This document shows, one piece after another, positions 15,442 to 23,207 of a stretch of 26,783 bases of DNA (positions are counted from its first letter, which is position 1; the number at the start of each line of letters is the position of its first letter). The position numbers were made by a program, and so were the translations under genes. The notes beneath the pieces were generated by a model. The model saw nothing but the letters and a program-made list of their open reading frames with translations. It was not told where the DNA came from and did no database searches. The stretch is from Gemmatimonadota bacterium (lineage in GTDB: Bacteria > Gemmatimonadota > Gemmatimonadetes > Longimicrobiales > RSA9), in assembly GCA_016207445.1 (NCBI GenBank), contig JACQPS010000287.1, positions 1 to 26,783 on the forward strand, given 5' to 3'.

Positions 15442-16325
15442 TGGCCGCGCCGGTCGAGCTCGCGGCCGACCTCGGGCCGGCGCTGCGCGCGGCGGCGGGC
15501 GCCGGCGAGCTCGTGCTCGCGCGCTTCGGCGTCGATCAGGTCGTGACGCAGAAAGGCCCGGACCAGCCGCTCACGGCCGCGGACCTTGAGGCGGACCGCG
15601 TGCTGCACGAGCTGCTCACGGCCGAGCGGCCGGAGTACGGCTGGCTGTCGGAGGAGACCGTGGACCGGCCGGACCGGCTCGTGCGGCCACGGGTATGGAT
15701 CGTCGACCCGCTGGACGGCACGCGCTCGTTCGTTGAAGGCCGCCCGGAGTTCGCGATCTCCATCGGACTTTCGGACGCGGGCGCGGCGGTGCTCGGCGTC
15801 GTCTACAATCCGGCGACCGGCGAGGTGTACTGGGCGGTGCGGGGTGACGGCGCCTACGCCGGCAGACTGGCAGCCCCCGCGTCGGAGATCGCCGACCAGA
15901 GACGGATCCACGTGAGCGATCGGGCAGCCCGGGACCAGGCGGTGCTGCTCGCCTCGCGCAGCGAGCTCGCGGTCGGCGAGTTCGACCCGTTCCGGGACGG
16001 GTGGCGCGTGCAGCCGACCGGCAGCACGGCGTACAAGCTGGCGAAGGTCGCCGAGGGCGCGGGTGACGTGTTCCTCAGTCGCGGCCCCAAGAGCGAGTGG
16101 GACGTCTGCGCCGGCGCCCTGCTGGTCGAGGAAGCCGGCGGACGAGTCACGGACCTGAATGGCGCACCGCTGAGGTTCAATCGCGCCGACCCGTACGTCC
16201 ACGGAATCCTGGCGGCCAACGGCCGGCTGCACGATCTTGTTCTGGGGCTGGTCGCGACGCTGCCGCCGCCGCCGCGGCTGCGGCGCGCGCGCGACCCGCT
16301 CCACCCGGGATGGAAGCAGGAATAG
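15441..16325 (+). CDS. Inositol monophosphatase/CysQ-family phosphatase
   Basis: 294 residues from ATG 15441 (TGATG overlap with the permease). Family motifs for the Mg2+-dependent phosphatase are complete: Glu71-Glu72 in LSEETVD, the WIVDPLDGTRSF block with Asp89, Asp92, Gly93 and Thr94, and Asp221 in SEWDVCAGALLVEEAGG. GSTAYKLAKVAEG and EFAISIGL favour the CysQ subgroup, which hydrolyses 3'-phosphoadenosine 5'-phosphate, over plain myo-inositol monophosphatase. Substrate is therefore only probable. The C-terminal 20 residues (PPPPRLRRARDPLHPGWKQE) are an unusual Pro/Arg tail. It is the last of the strictly overlapping genes of the exporter cluster. Confidence 0.88.
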   Translation: MAAPVELAADLGPALRAAAGAGELVLARFGVDQVVTQKGPDQPLTAADLEADRVLHELLTAERPEYGWLSEETVDRPDRLVRPRVWIVDPLDGTRSFVEGRPEFAISIGLSDAGAAVLGVVYNPATGEVYWAVRGDGAYAGRLAAPASEIADQRRIHVSDRAARDQAVLLASRSELAVGEFDPFRDGWRVQPTGSTAYKLAKVAEGAGDVFLSRGPKSEWDVCAGALLVEEAGGRVTDLNGAPLRFNRADPYVHGILAANGRLHDLVLGLVATLPPPPRLRRARDPLHPGWKQE

Positions 16326-16333
16326 GAAGCTTG

Positions 16334-16501
16334 GTGTTCTACCTCGTGGGAGCGATTGCCGCGCTGGGGCTGGGCATCTATATCGGCCTGGGCATGCCCG
16401 GGTTGCCCGGCCCGCACGATCGCGTGCTGCCGCCGGGCAGGGCCCGGCGGCCACGCCGCAGGCATACACCACTCGACTGGTTGAGGCCCCCGCGCCGCTG
16501 A
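16334..16501 (+). CDS. Small single-pass membrane protein
   Basis: About 55 residues. AGGAAG at 16324-16329 is a ribosome binding site for GTG 16334 (or TTG 16331). An in-frame ATG at 16310 inside the previous gene would give a longer start. It has one hydrophobic helix (FYLVGAIAALGLGIYIGLGM) followed by a very basic C-terminus (RARRPRRRHTPLDWLRPPRR), so a single-pass protein with an inside C-terminus is likely. No family recognised. It sits between the phosphatase and thioesterase genes on the same strand. Confidence 0.55.
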   Translation: MFYLVGAIAALGLGIYIGLGMPGLPGPHDRVLPPGRARRPRRRHTPLDWLRPPRR

Positions 16502-16509
16502 GATCGCGG

Positions 16510-16953
16510 TTGCTCGAGCCCGAACCCGCTATCGCCCCGGTCTTTCGCTTCCACCACCCCGTGGAGGTCCGCTTTCGCGACCTGGACCCCATGGGGCACG
16601 CGCATCATTCACTGCCGCTCGTCTACTTCGAGGAAGCGCGTGCCGCGTACTGGCGGCAGGTCGCCGGCCGCGCCACCGTCGCCGACATCGACTATATCCT
16701 GGCCGAAGCCACGGTGCGGTTCCACGCGCGCATCACGTTCCCGGCGAAGCTCGAGGTGGCCGCGCGCGTGAGCCGGCTCGGTGAAAAGAGCTTCACGATG
16801 GAGTACCAGCTGCGCGATGCCGCGCACCGGCTGCTGGCCAGCGGCCGGACCGTGCAGATCCTGTACGATTACGCGCAGGCGACGTCGAAGCCGATTCCGC
16901 CGGAGGTGCGGCAGCGTATCGAGGGTTTCGAGGGTTCGCAACCGCCAACCTGA
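16510..16953 (+). CDS. 4HBT-type acyl-CoA thioesterase (hotdog fold)
   Basis: About 147 residues. The start is uncertain: TTG at 16510 is the first plausible codon after the small membrane gene, and GTG 16561 would cut into the domain. VEVRFRDLDPMGHAHHSLPL followed by VYFEEARAAYW is the conserved 4HBT motif with the catalytic Asp (RDLDPMGH). EATVRFHARITFPAKLEVAA and KSFTMEYQL complete the hotdog strand pattern. Known role: hydrolysis of short acyl-CoA or aromatic acyl-CoA thioesters in the cytoplasm. The acyl-CoA synthetase is 7 kb upstream, so a direct link is not shown. Confidence 0.88.
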   Translation: MLEPEPAIAPVFRFHHPVEVRFRDLDPMGHAHHSLPLVYFEEARAAYWRQVAGRATVADIDYILAEATVRFHARITFPAKLEVAARVSRLGEKSFTMEYQLRDAAHRLLASGRTVQILYDYAQATSKPIPPEVRQRIEGFEGSQPPT

Positions 16954-16962
16954 GAGGGGCCA

Positions 16963-17163
16963 ATGCTCGCGCACACGCACGAAGATTGTACGGGTCACTG
17001 GCGCCTGCACCAGAACGCCCTGACCTGCTCCAGGTGCGGGCGTTCCCATCCGGCCACTCCCCGGAATCGCATCGCCGCCATGGAGGAGAACCTGGCGGGG
17101 AGCATGCTGCGTCGCGCGGCCGAGCGCGGTGCGGCTCAGCTCGCGCGCAGACCGCGACCGTGA
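16963..17163 (+). CDS. Small Cys/His-rich protein
   Basis: 66 residues from ATG 16963, behind GAGAGGGG at the right distance and 9 nt after the thioesterase stop. The first 30 residues hold His4, His6, Cys9, His12, His16, Cys22 and Cys25 (CSRCG), enough for one or two metal sites. The rest is a short Arg/Ala helix (EENLAGSMLRRAAERGAAQL). No family recognised; a zinc-binding small protein is the best guess. It could be a chance frame, but the spacing, RBS and Cys clustering support it. Confidence 0.5.
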   Translation: MLAHTHEDCTGHWRLHQNALTCSRCGRSHPATPRNRIAAMEENLAGSMLRRAAERGAAQLARRPRP

Positions 17164-17207
17164 ACGCGCGCCGGCACGGAGCGCCACCGGGTCGCGCGAT
17201 CCGAGAG

Positions 17208-17217
17208 AAGGAGGTGA
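17208..17217 (+). promoter_or_regulatory. Full-length Shine-Dalgarno sequence
   Basis: AAGGAGGTGA, a perfect ten-base complement of the usual 16S 3' end, lies just before GTG 17220. It is the strongest ribosome binding site in the window and decides this start over the GTG at 17160. Confidence 0.7.
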
Positions 17218-17219
17218 CC

Positions 17220-17726
17220 GTGAACCGGAGACGAAGTTCGGCAGGCTCGCGGCGTCGGCTCGCCGCGACCCTGGTCGGGAGCGCCGCCGTCGCACTGTCG
17301 ATCGGCGCGGGGTGCGCGGCGCGGGCCGCCGGGCCGGAGCGCGCCAGCGCCTCCGACTCGGCCGCAGTCGTCACCACCGCGCTGGCGTTTCACCAGTTCC
17401 TGATGGAGGGCGACAGCGCCGGCATCGCGGACCTGCTGACCGCCGATGCGGTCATCCTGGAAAGTGGAGGGTTCGAGACGCGAGCGGATTACCTGGGCGG
17501 GCATCTGCGCAGCGACATCGAGTTTGCGCAGGCGATCCCATTGGAGGCGGAGCCGACCAGGGTCGAGGTTCGCCGCGACGTCGCCTGGGTGGTCTCGACC
17601 TGGACCGCGCAGGGGCTGTTCCGGGGCCGGCAGGTAAACTCGGATGTGGCCGAGCTCATGGTTCTGACGCGCGAGCGCGCGGGCTGGATGATCGCGGCGA
17701 TTCACTGGTCGACGCGGCGAAAATGA
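17220..17726 (+). CDS. NTF2-like/SnoaL-like (DUF4440-type) lipoprotein
   Basis: 168 residues from GTG 17220. Arg-rich N-terminus, hydrophobic stretch and SIGAGC (lipobox-like Cys near residue 36) suggest an exported lipoprotein. The mature part, with AFHQFLMEGDSAGIADLLTA, ILESGGFETRADYL and ending ERAGWMIAAIHWSTRRK, has the NTF2-like cone pattern of DUF4440/SnoaL proteins: one alpha-beta unit with W near the end. Known of the fold: small-molecule binding or steroid-isomerase-like enzymes. No catalytic assignment is possible. It is the last + strand gene before the repeat. Confidence 0.75.
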   Translation: MNRRRSSAGSRRRLAATLVGSAAVALSIGAGCAARAAGPERASASDSAAVVTTALAFHQFLMEGDSAGIADLLTADAVILESGGFETRADYLGGHLRSDIEFAQAIPLEAEPTRVEVRRDVAWVVSTWTAQGLFRGRQVNSDVAELMVLTRERAGWMIAAIHWSTRRK

Positions 17727-17730
17727 GTTT

Positions 17731-17804
17731 ACAGTCGACAGTTCACAGTTGACAGTTCGTCCCGGGCGTCCCGACTGTCAACTGTCAACTGTCAACTGTC
17801 AACT
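17731..17804. repeat. Heptanucleotide-repeat inverted repeat
   Basis: The right arm (17773-17804) is four tandem copies of CTGTCAA plus a partial. The left arm (17731-17757) is the same heptad inverted, with slips, reading CAGTCGA, CAGTTCA, CAGTTGA, CAGTT. The arms pair over about 27 bp with three mismatches around a 15-base loop (17758-17772). It separates two convergent genes. No T-run follows on either strand, so it is not a standard terminator, but the long hairpin may still stop or protect transcripts. Confidence 0.85.
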
Positions 17805-17817
17805 ACTGCCGGCGCCC

Positions 17818-19377
17818 TCAAAGTATCAGGTTCAACACGGCCGCGATCAAGCCGACGAACCCTCCGAGCACGTACCCCAGCCGCACGATGAGCCGCAGCT
17901 CGCGCTCGGTAACGCCGCGGATCAGCGCCTCGAGCTGCGCCGTCGGGTATTCCAGGATCTTCTGCTCGACGCGTGCCGCGATGTTCATCCGCTGCGCGAT
18001 GGGCGGGACCTGCTCCTGCAGCCAGCCCCAGAGCGGCTCGGCGAGCGCGCGTCGCAGGCGCGCGGGCGCGTCGGCCGGCAGGAAATCGGCCGGTCTGCCG
18101 ATCGGTCGATCGAGCACGCGCGCGACCAGGCGCGCGGCGGCCTCCCGGTAGACGGCCCGCGCGCGCTCGCTGCGCGCCGCTGCGACGGCCGCGTCGGCCA
18201 GTGCCTCGGGCGGCAGGCGGCGGAAGAGATCGCCCCAGGTCCGACGCTCGGCGGCATCGAGCGTGGCGCGCAATTTTGCGAGCAGAAACCCACGCGTGTG
18301 CGGGTCGCGCGCGAGCACGAGCGCCCAGCCCACCACCGTTTCCTTCGCCTGCTCGAGCGCCGGGTCGCCCGCGCGGCCGAGCACGCTCGTCACCGGCCGC
18401 CGCAGGAAGTCGACGATGGCGTCGTTTACGTTCCGGGCCATGGCGTCGCGCACGGCCGGATCCTGGAGCATCTCCGAGAGCTGCCGGGCTCCCTCCCGCT
18501 CGATGGCCTGGAGCACCCGCTCGACCGTGTCGGGCGTGATCACCAGCGCGGCGATCACGCGCTGGTAGAAGTTGAGATCGCGCAGGAAGCGGCGCAGGAT
18601 TCCGTCCAGCACCTCGAGCAGCCGCTCGCGCGCGGCGGGATCCTCCAGCAGGCGCGCCAGCCGCTCGAGCGCCAGCGGCAGGTACCCGGCGATGGCGCGC
18701 TCGACCGCCGCCACCAGCCCGACGGGGAGCAGCTCCTCGAAGGTGCGCTGCGGCTCGAGCAGTCGCGCGGCTGCGCCGTCCGCGTACTCGCGTACGGCTC
18801 GCTCGAAGCCCGGGCCGTCCACCGCCTCCGTAATCCAGCGATCCGCCGCCGCGGCCAGCGCCGCCTCCCGCTCCGGCGTCAGCAGCTCGCCGACCGGTTG
18901 CTCGTGCAGCTCGGTGGCGAGCGCGTCCGCCCAGCGGTGGGCCGCAGCGCGAAACTCCTCGCTCTCGAGATGGCGATCGAGTCGGGCGACGAGCTGCTCG
19001 GCGGCATCCTCCAGCACCCCGCGCAGCTCGTCGGTGAGGCCGGGCGGCAGCAGCTCGCGCAACGGGCCGCGCTCGCGCTCGAGCGCGGCCGCGAGGAACG
19101 CGGCCAGGCGCTCGTCGAAGGCTGCGCGGAACGACGGCTCGCGTACCGTCCGCGCCAGGTCTTCGGCGGTGAGCAAGCGGGTGCCTACGGTTCGGCCGAT
19201 CGCGGCCGCGAGCCGCGCCTTGCTCTTGGGGATGGCGCCCTGCAGCCGCGACCACGAGCGGCCGAGCGCGCGCGGCGGCTCGTACGGGTGGAACAGCATC
19301 CAGATGGCGAGCGAGTTGGTGAGCCCGCCGGCCAGCGCTCCGAAGAGCACGGTCAGCGCCGCCTGCGCGCCTTGCAC
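17818..19377 (-). CDS. DUF445-family membrane protein
   Basis: 519 residues from GTG 19377, 6 nt after the Lon-like gene stop. The N-terminus is a membrane helix, LTVLFGALAGGLTNSLAIWM, followed by the signature LFHPYEP...IPKSKARLAAAIG. The C-terminus is a second helix, LRLIVRLGYVLGGFVGLIAA. This arrangement (one helix at each end around a long helical, charged middle) is the DUF445/UPF0754 family. The middle ~400 residues are amphipathic and Ala/Arg/Glu-rich. Function is unknown in the family; membrane-associated. It is the last gene of the six-gene minus-strand operon and close-coupled to the Lon paralogue, which may reflect shared membrane quality control (inference). Confidence 0.85.
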   Translation of the reverse strand: MQGAQAALTVLFGALAGGLTNSLAIWMLFHPYEPPRALGRSWSRLQGAIPKSKARLAAAIGRTVGTRLLTAEDLARTVREPSFRAAFDERLAAFLAAALERERGPLRELLPPGLTDELRGVLEDAAEQLVARLDRHLESEEFRAAAHRWADALATELHEQPVGELLTPEREAALAAAADRWITEAVDGPGFERAVREYADGAAARLLEPQRTFEELLPVGLVAAVERAIAGYLPLALERLARLLEDPAARERLLEVLDGILRRFLRDLNFYQRVIAALVITPDTVERVLQAIEREGARQLSEMLQDPAVRDAMARNVNDAIVDFLRRPVTSVLGRAGDPALEQAKETVVGWALVLARDPHTRGFLLAKLRATLDAAERRTWGDLFRRLPPEALADAAVAAARSERARAVYREAAARLVARVLDRPIGRPADFLPADAPARLRRALAEPLWGWLQEQVPPIAQRMNIAARVEQKILEYPTAQLEALIRGVTERELRLIVRLGYVLGGFVGLIAAVLNLIL

Positions 19378-19383
19378 CGCCGG

Positions 19384-21882
19384 CTACTTCTTGGCCGCGC
19401 GGGGCGTGCGCTGCTGCGGTGTGCGCACCTCCTTGGCGGCCTTCGGCCGCTTGCGAGCCGCTGCCTTGGGCGCGGGCGCTTCGGCGGGAACCACGACCTC
19501 CCCCGGCACGAGCTCGGAGGGACCGGAGGCGAGCAGCGCGAGCCGGACCACGTCATCCATGCGGTCCACGAACTCGAAGCGGATCTTCTCGCGCACGTCG
19601 CTCGGGACGTCGCGCAGGTCGCGCTCGTTGCCGCGCGGCAGGATCACGTGGCGCAGGCCCGCGCGATAGGCGGCCAGCACCTTCTCCTTCACGCCGCCGA
19701 TCTCCAGCACCTTGCCGCGCAACGTGACTTCGCCCGTCATGGCCATGTCGTGCCGCACGGAGCGATTCGAGAGCGTGGACGCGATCGCGAGCGTGACCGC
19801 GATCCCGGCCGAGGGCCCGTCCTTCGGGATGGCGCCGACGGGGAAGTGGACGTGCACGTCGGCGTCCCGGAACACCTCCTCCGGGATGCCCAGCGCGTCG
19901 CTCCGGCTGCGCACGTACGAGTACGCCGCGTTCACGGATTCGCGCATCACGTCGCCCAGCAGGCCGGTGATGATGAGCCGGCCCGAGCCGGGCATGCGCA
20001 GCGCTTCGATGAACATCAGCTCGCCTCCGGCGGCCGTCCACGCCAGCCCGGTCACCACGCCGATCTCGGGCGCGATCTCGGCCGCGGTCGCGATATAGCG
20101 CGGCAGCCCCAGGATCGCCTCGACCCTCTCGGGTGTGACGGCCCACCCCTCCAGGTCGCCCTGCGCCTTGGCGCGGGCGCGCGTGCGCAGCAGCGTGGCC
20201 AGGTTGCGGCTCATCATGCCGAGGCCGGCATCGCGCGAGTAATTGCGGGCGAGGTAGAACAGGGCGGCATCGTCGAAGTCGATGTCCTCGAGTCCCAGGC
20301 CGTGCTCCGCCACCATGCGGGGGAGCATGCGCTCGCGCACGATCGCGACCTTTTCCTCCGGCGTGTAGCCGGCGATGCGGATCTCGACCATCAGCTCGCG
20401 CAGGTCCCGAGGCACGCGATAGAAGTCCTGCGCGGTCGCGAGGAAGAGCGTATCGGTCAGATCGAACGGCAGATCCAGGTAGCGGTCCACGAAGGTGGCG
20501 CGGCTCTCCCAATCGAGCGCTTCCTCCATCGCCTCGATGGGATCGCCGTCCACCTTGCCCAGCCCGATTTCATCCATCTCCTCCAGCAGGAAGACCGGGT
20601 CGCGCACGCCCACATCCCGCAGCGCGCCCAGGATCTTGCCGGGGTGTGCGCCCGTACGGGTGCGGCGCGTCCCGATGAGCTGGGACTCGCCCCGGCCGCC
20701 CAGCTCGAGGCGGGCCAGCGGCCGGCCCAGGCCGCGCGCCAGGGCGACGGCCATGGAGGTCTTGCCGGAATCGGGCGGGCCGACCAGGCAGGGGATCGGG
20801 CCGCGCAGATCGCCGCGCAGCTTGGCGACGGCGAGATAGTCGAGCAGCCGCTCCTTCGGCTCGTCCAGTCCGAGGTGCTCGTCATCCATGGCCTTTTGCA
20901 CGGCGGCGAGATCGATCGCCTCCGGCACGCCGGTCGCGCGTTGCCCCCAGGGAATGTGCAGCACCCAGTCGAGATAGCTGCGGATGTCGCTGGCCTCGAT
21001 GCCGGTCGCGCCGATCGCGCGCAGCCGCTCGACCTCGGAGCGGGCTTGTGCCGCGACGCGGGTGGGGAGATCGGCCGCGTCGATGCGGCGGATCAGCTCG
21101 ATGGCCTCGCGCTCCGCCGGGTCCACTTCGCCCAGCTCGGCCTGCAGCAGCTTGATCTTGTGGCGCAGGTTGGCGGCATGCTCGAACGGGCTCACGGCCG
21201 CCTGCACTTCCGGCTTCGGCTCCGCCTCCGCGCTCTCCTCGACCTGACGCACGCGCCGGAGATGACCCTCCAGCTCCTCCAGGATGTAGGTCAGCCGCTG
21301 CTTCAGGTCGAGGCGCTGGACCACCTCGTCCTTGCTCGCCACGCTGAAGTTGGCCATGGTGGCGACCAGGTCGGCGAAGCGGCCGGGATCGGTGACGTTC
21401 ATGCGCACGATAGCCGGCACCTCGCGCGAGATGCGCTCGACCTCCTCGGCCAGCGCCTCGAGCGCCGTCAGGACGCGCGCGATCAGATCCTCCGCCACGT
21501 CATCCGGGATCGGCAGCTCCTCGACCGCCTCCACGCCCGTCGTGAAGTAGCCGCCGACCGGCTCCACGTTCTTCAGCCGGACGCGCTGGATGCCCTGGAT
21601 CGTCGCCTGGATCGTCCCGCCCGGCAGGTTCAGGCGGTCGGACAGGCGGGCGACGACGCCGATCTTCTCCAGCGAGCGGGGCTCGATGGGCTCGTCCGGC
21701 CCGCCGGGTGCGACCGCCAGCGCGACCAGCAGCACGTCCTCCGGGTATGCCGCCAGCATCTCCAGCGTCGGCTGCATGCCGATCTGGACGCCGATGACGC
21801 CGAGCGGGTACACGATGGTGCTGCGCAGCGGCATCACCGGCAGCCGCTCGGGGAGCTCGAGCTCGGGATGGCTGGGCCTCAT
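19384..21882 (-). CDS. Lon-like protease paralogue with a degenerate AAA domain
   Basis: 832 residues from ATG 21882; a GTG at 21891 overlaps the previous stop (GTGA) and is a good alternative. The LAN N-domain (LPVMPLRSTIVYPLG), a helical middle, AAA module and C-terminal serine-lysine protease domain are in Lon order. The protease dyad is intact: Ser691 in KDGPSAGI and Lys732 in GGVKEKVL. The ATPase is not canonical. Walker A reads GPPDSGKT (368-375; usually GPPGVGKT), Walker B FLLEEMDE (usually FLLDEIDK), the pore-loop aromatic in RTYIG is lost (RTRTG), sensor 1 ATSN is ATAQ, the arginine finger in LLDRMEVI is replaced (LRELMVEI), and sensor 2 GVRGLER is GLGMMSR. The Lys-rich C-terminus (AAARKRPKAAKE) is extra. 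Probably a second Lon beside a housekeeping copy elsewhere; the ATP-driven function is in doubt. Confidence 0.88.
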   Translation of the reverse strand: MRPSHPELELPERLPVMPLRSTIVYPLGVIGVQIGMQPTLEMLAAYPEDVLLVALAVAPGGPDEPIEPRSLEKIGVVARLSDRLNLPGGTIQATIQGIQRVRLKNVEPVGGYFTTGVEAVEELPIPDDVAEDLIARVLTALEALAEEVERISREVPAIVRMNVTDPGRFADLVATMANFSVASKDEVVQRLDLKQRLTYILEELEGHLRRVRQVEESAEAEPKPEVQAAVSPFEHAANLRHKIKLLQAELGEVDPAEREAIELIRRIDAADLPTRVAAQARSEVERLRAIGATGIEASDIRSYLDWVLHIPWGQRATGVPEAIDLAAVQKAMDDEHLGLDEPKERLLDYLAVAKLRGDLRGPIPCLVGPPDSGKTSMAVALARGLGRPLARLELGGRGESQLIGTRRTRTGAHPGKILGALRDVGVRDPVFLLEEMDEIGLGKVDGDPIEAMEEALDWESRATFVDRYLDLPFDLTDTLFLATAQDFYRVPRDLRELMVEIRIAGYTPEEKVAIVRERMLPRMVAEHGLGLEDIDFDDAALFYLARNYSRDAGLGMMSRNLATLLRTRARAKAQGDLEGWAVTPERVEAILGLPRYIATAAEIAPEIGVVTGLAWTAAGGELMFIEALRMPGSGRLIITGLLGDVMRESVNAAYSYVRSRSDALGIPEEVFRDADVHVHFPVGAIPKDGPSAGIAVTLAIASTLSNRSVRHDMAMTGEVTLRGKVLEIGGVKEKVLAAYRAGLRHVILPRGNERDLRDVPSDVREKIRFEFVDRMDDVVRLALLASGPSELVPGEVVVPAEAPAPKAAARKRPKAAKEVRTPQQRTPRAAKK

Positions 21883-21887
21883 GGCGC

Positions 21888-23207
21888 TCACAGGATCCGA
21901 TCGTACAGAGCCGACGCCGCCCGCGCCAGTTCCTCCCAGATGGCGGGGCCGTCCGCGCAGAGCAAGCGCCGGTCGCGGACCAGCCACCGGCCCGCGACCA
22001 TGACATCGGTCACGTCCTGCCCGGTGGCGGCGTAGACCAGGTTCGCCGCCACGTTGGAGTAGCCATCGCGGTGCACCAGCGGCTGGAGCCGCGGGTTGTG
22101 CGCGTCGAGCAGGACGAGGTCCGCGGACCACCCCTCGACCAGCGCGCCGTGCTCGCCCCAGCCGCCCAGGGCGCGGGCGCCGTCGGCGGTCGCCATGCGC
22201 AGGATGCGCTCGGCCGGCATGGCATCGGCGCCGAAGCGCAGCTTCTGCAGCAGGCCGAGGTGCCGCATCTCGCCGAACAGATCGTTCGAGTTGTTGCACA
22301 CCGCCGAGTCGGTCCCGAGCGCCACCGGGACGCCGCGCTCGACGTAGTCCACGATGGGAGCAATGCCGTCGGCGAGCTTCATCTCTGCCGAAGGCGAGCT
22401 GATGATCGGCACGCCCCGGCGGGCGAGCAGCGCCCGCTCCTCGTCGTCGACGTAGAGCGCGTGGGAAAGCAGCATGCGCGGCGAGAGCAGGCCGTAGCGC
22501 TCGAGCAGCCGCACGGTGGTCGTGCCGAACCGCTCCAGCACCAGCTCGAGCCGCTGCTCGGTCTCGGCCGCGTGCATGATCAGCCGCTCGCCGCGCGCGT
22601 GCGCCCGCGCCGCCGCCTCCAGCTCGACGGGCGTGAGCGCTTCCTCCGCGTGCAGGCGGTAGATGCGGGGCGGGCCGGGCCGCTCTGCGGGCGTGAAGCT
22701 CACGTCGCGGACGGTAACATGGCCGCGCAGCCGGAGCGCCACCAGCTCCTCCGCTGCGACCTCGTCCGATGCGGCGGTGACGCCGTAGGTGGCCAGGCAG
22801 GTCGTCCCGGTGAGCAGGCAGTCGGCGAGCGCAGCCCGGATGCCGGCGCGCTGGATCCAGCGTCCCTCGGGCGAGGACAGCAGCACGAGTGCCTGGTCGA
22901 AGTGCGCCGCATCCTCCCAGTCGTGCAGGTGCAGCTCCTCCACTGCCCCTTTCAGCACCTGCAGCTCGGGGTGCAGGTGCGCGTTCACCAGCCCCGGCAG
23001 GAGCACGCGGCCTTCGCAGTCCACGCGCCCGGCCGCGGGAAATCTGCGGCGCAGCGCATCGCCCGGGCCCACCGCGGCGATTCGGCCGTCCTCGACCGCC
23101 ACGGACAACGGGCCCGCGCTGCCGGCGTCGTCCAGGGTCAGGACGAGGCCGCCCTCCAGCAGGAGTACGCCTCGGTCGCCCGCCGGCGCGAGGTCAGACC
23201 CGGGCAC
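21888..23207 (-). CDS. Amidohydrolase/MtaD-like deaminase
   Basis: 439 residues from GTG 23207, overlapping the next amidohydrolase end by 14 nt and the Lon-like start region by 4 nt. The fold is the cyclic amidohydrolase type with the metal ligands GLVNAHLHPE (His77, His79), LIMHAAETE, LLSHALY and the Asp in LGTDSAVCNNSND. The MHAAE and GTDSA..NNS motifs fit the 5-methylthioadenosine/S-adenosylhomocysteine deaminase (MtaD, TrzA/AtzA-like) group. Known role: hydrolytic deamination of adenosine-like nucleosides. Several chlorohydrolases and guanine deaminases share the motifs, so the substrate is open. Context with a Lon-like protease and DUF445 gives no metabolic link. Confidence 0.88.
   Translation of the reverse strand: MPGSDLAPAGDRGVLLLEGGLVLTLDDAGSAGPLSVAVEDGRIAAVGPGDALRRRFPAAGRVDCEGRVLLPGLVNAHLHPELQVLKGAVEELHLHDWEDAAHFDQALVLLSSPEGRWIQRAGIRAALADCLLTGTTCLATYGVTAASDEVAAEELVALRLRGHVTVRDVSFTPAERPGPPRIYRLHAEEALTPVELEAAARAHARGERLIMHAAETEQRLELVLERFGTTTVRLLERYGLLSPRMLLSHALYVDDEERALLARRGVPIISSPSAEMKLADGIAPIVDYVERGVPVALGTDSAVCNNSNDLFGEMRHLGLLQKLRFGADAMPAERILRMATADGARALGGWGEHGALVEGWSADLVLLDAHNPRLQPLVHRDGYSNVAANLVYAATGQDVTDVMVAGRWLVRDRRLLCADGPAIWEELARAASALYDRIL

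Noticed and set aside
17731..17804. CRISPR array
   Set aside because: The units are 7 bp with no spacers; it is a tandem and inverted repeat.
17749..22035. A 1428-codon open frame on the + strand
   Set aside because: It is antisense to the DUF445 and Lon-like genes, which show clear family motifs. The translation is Arg/Gln/His/Ala-rich with no motif, as expected for the complement of GC-rich coding sequence.
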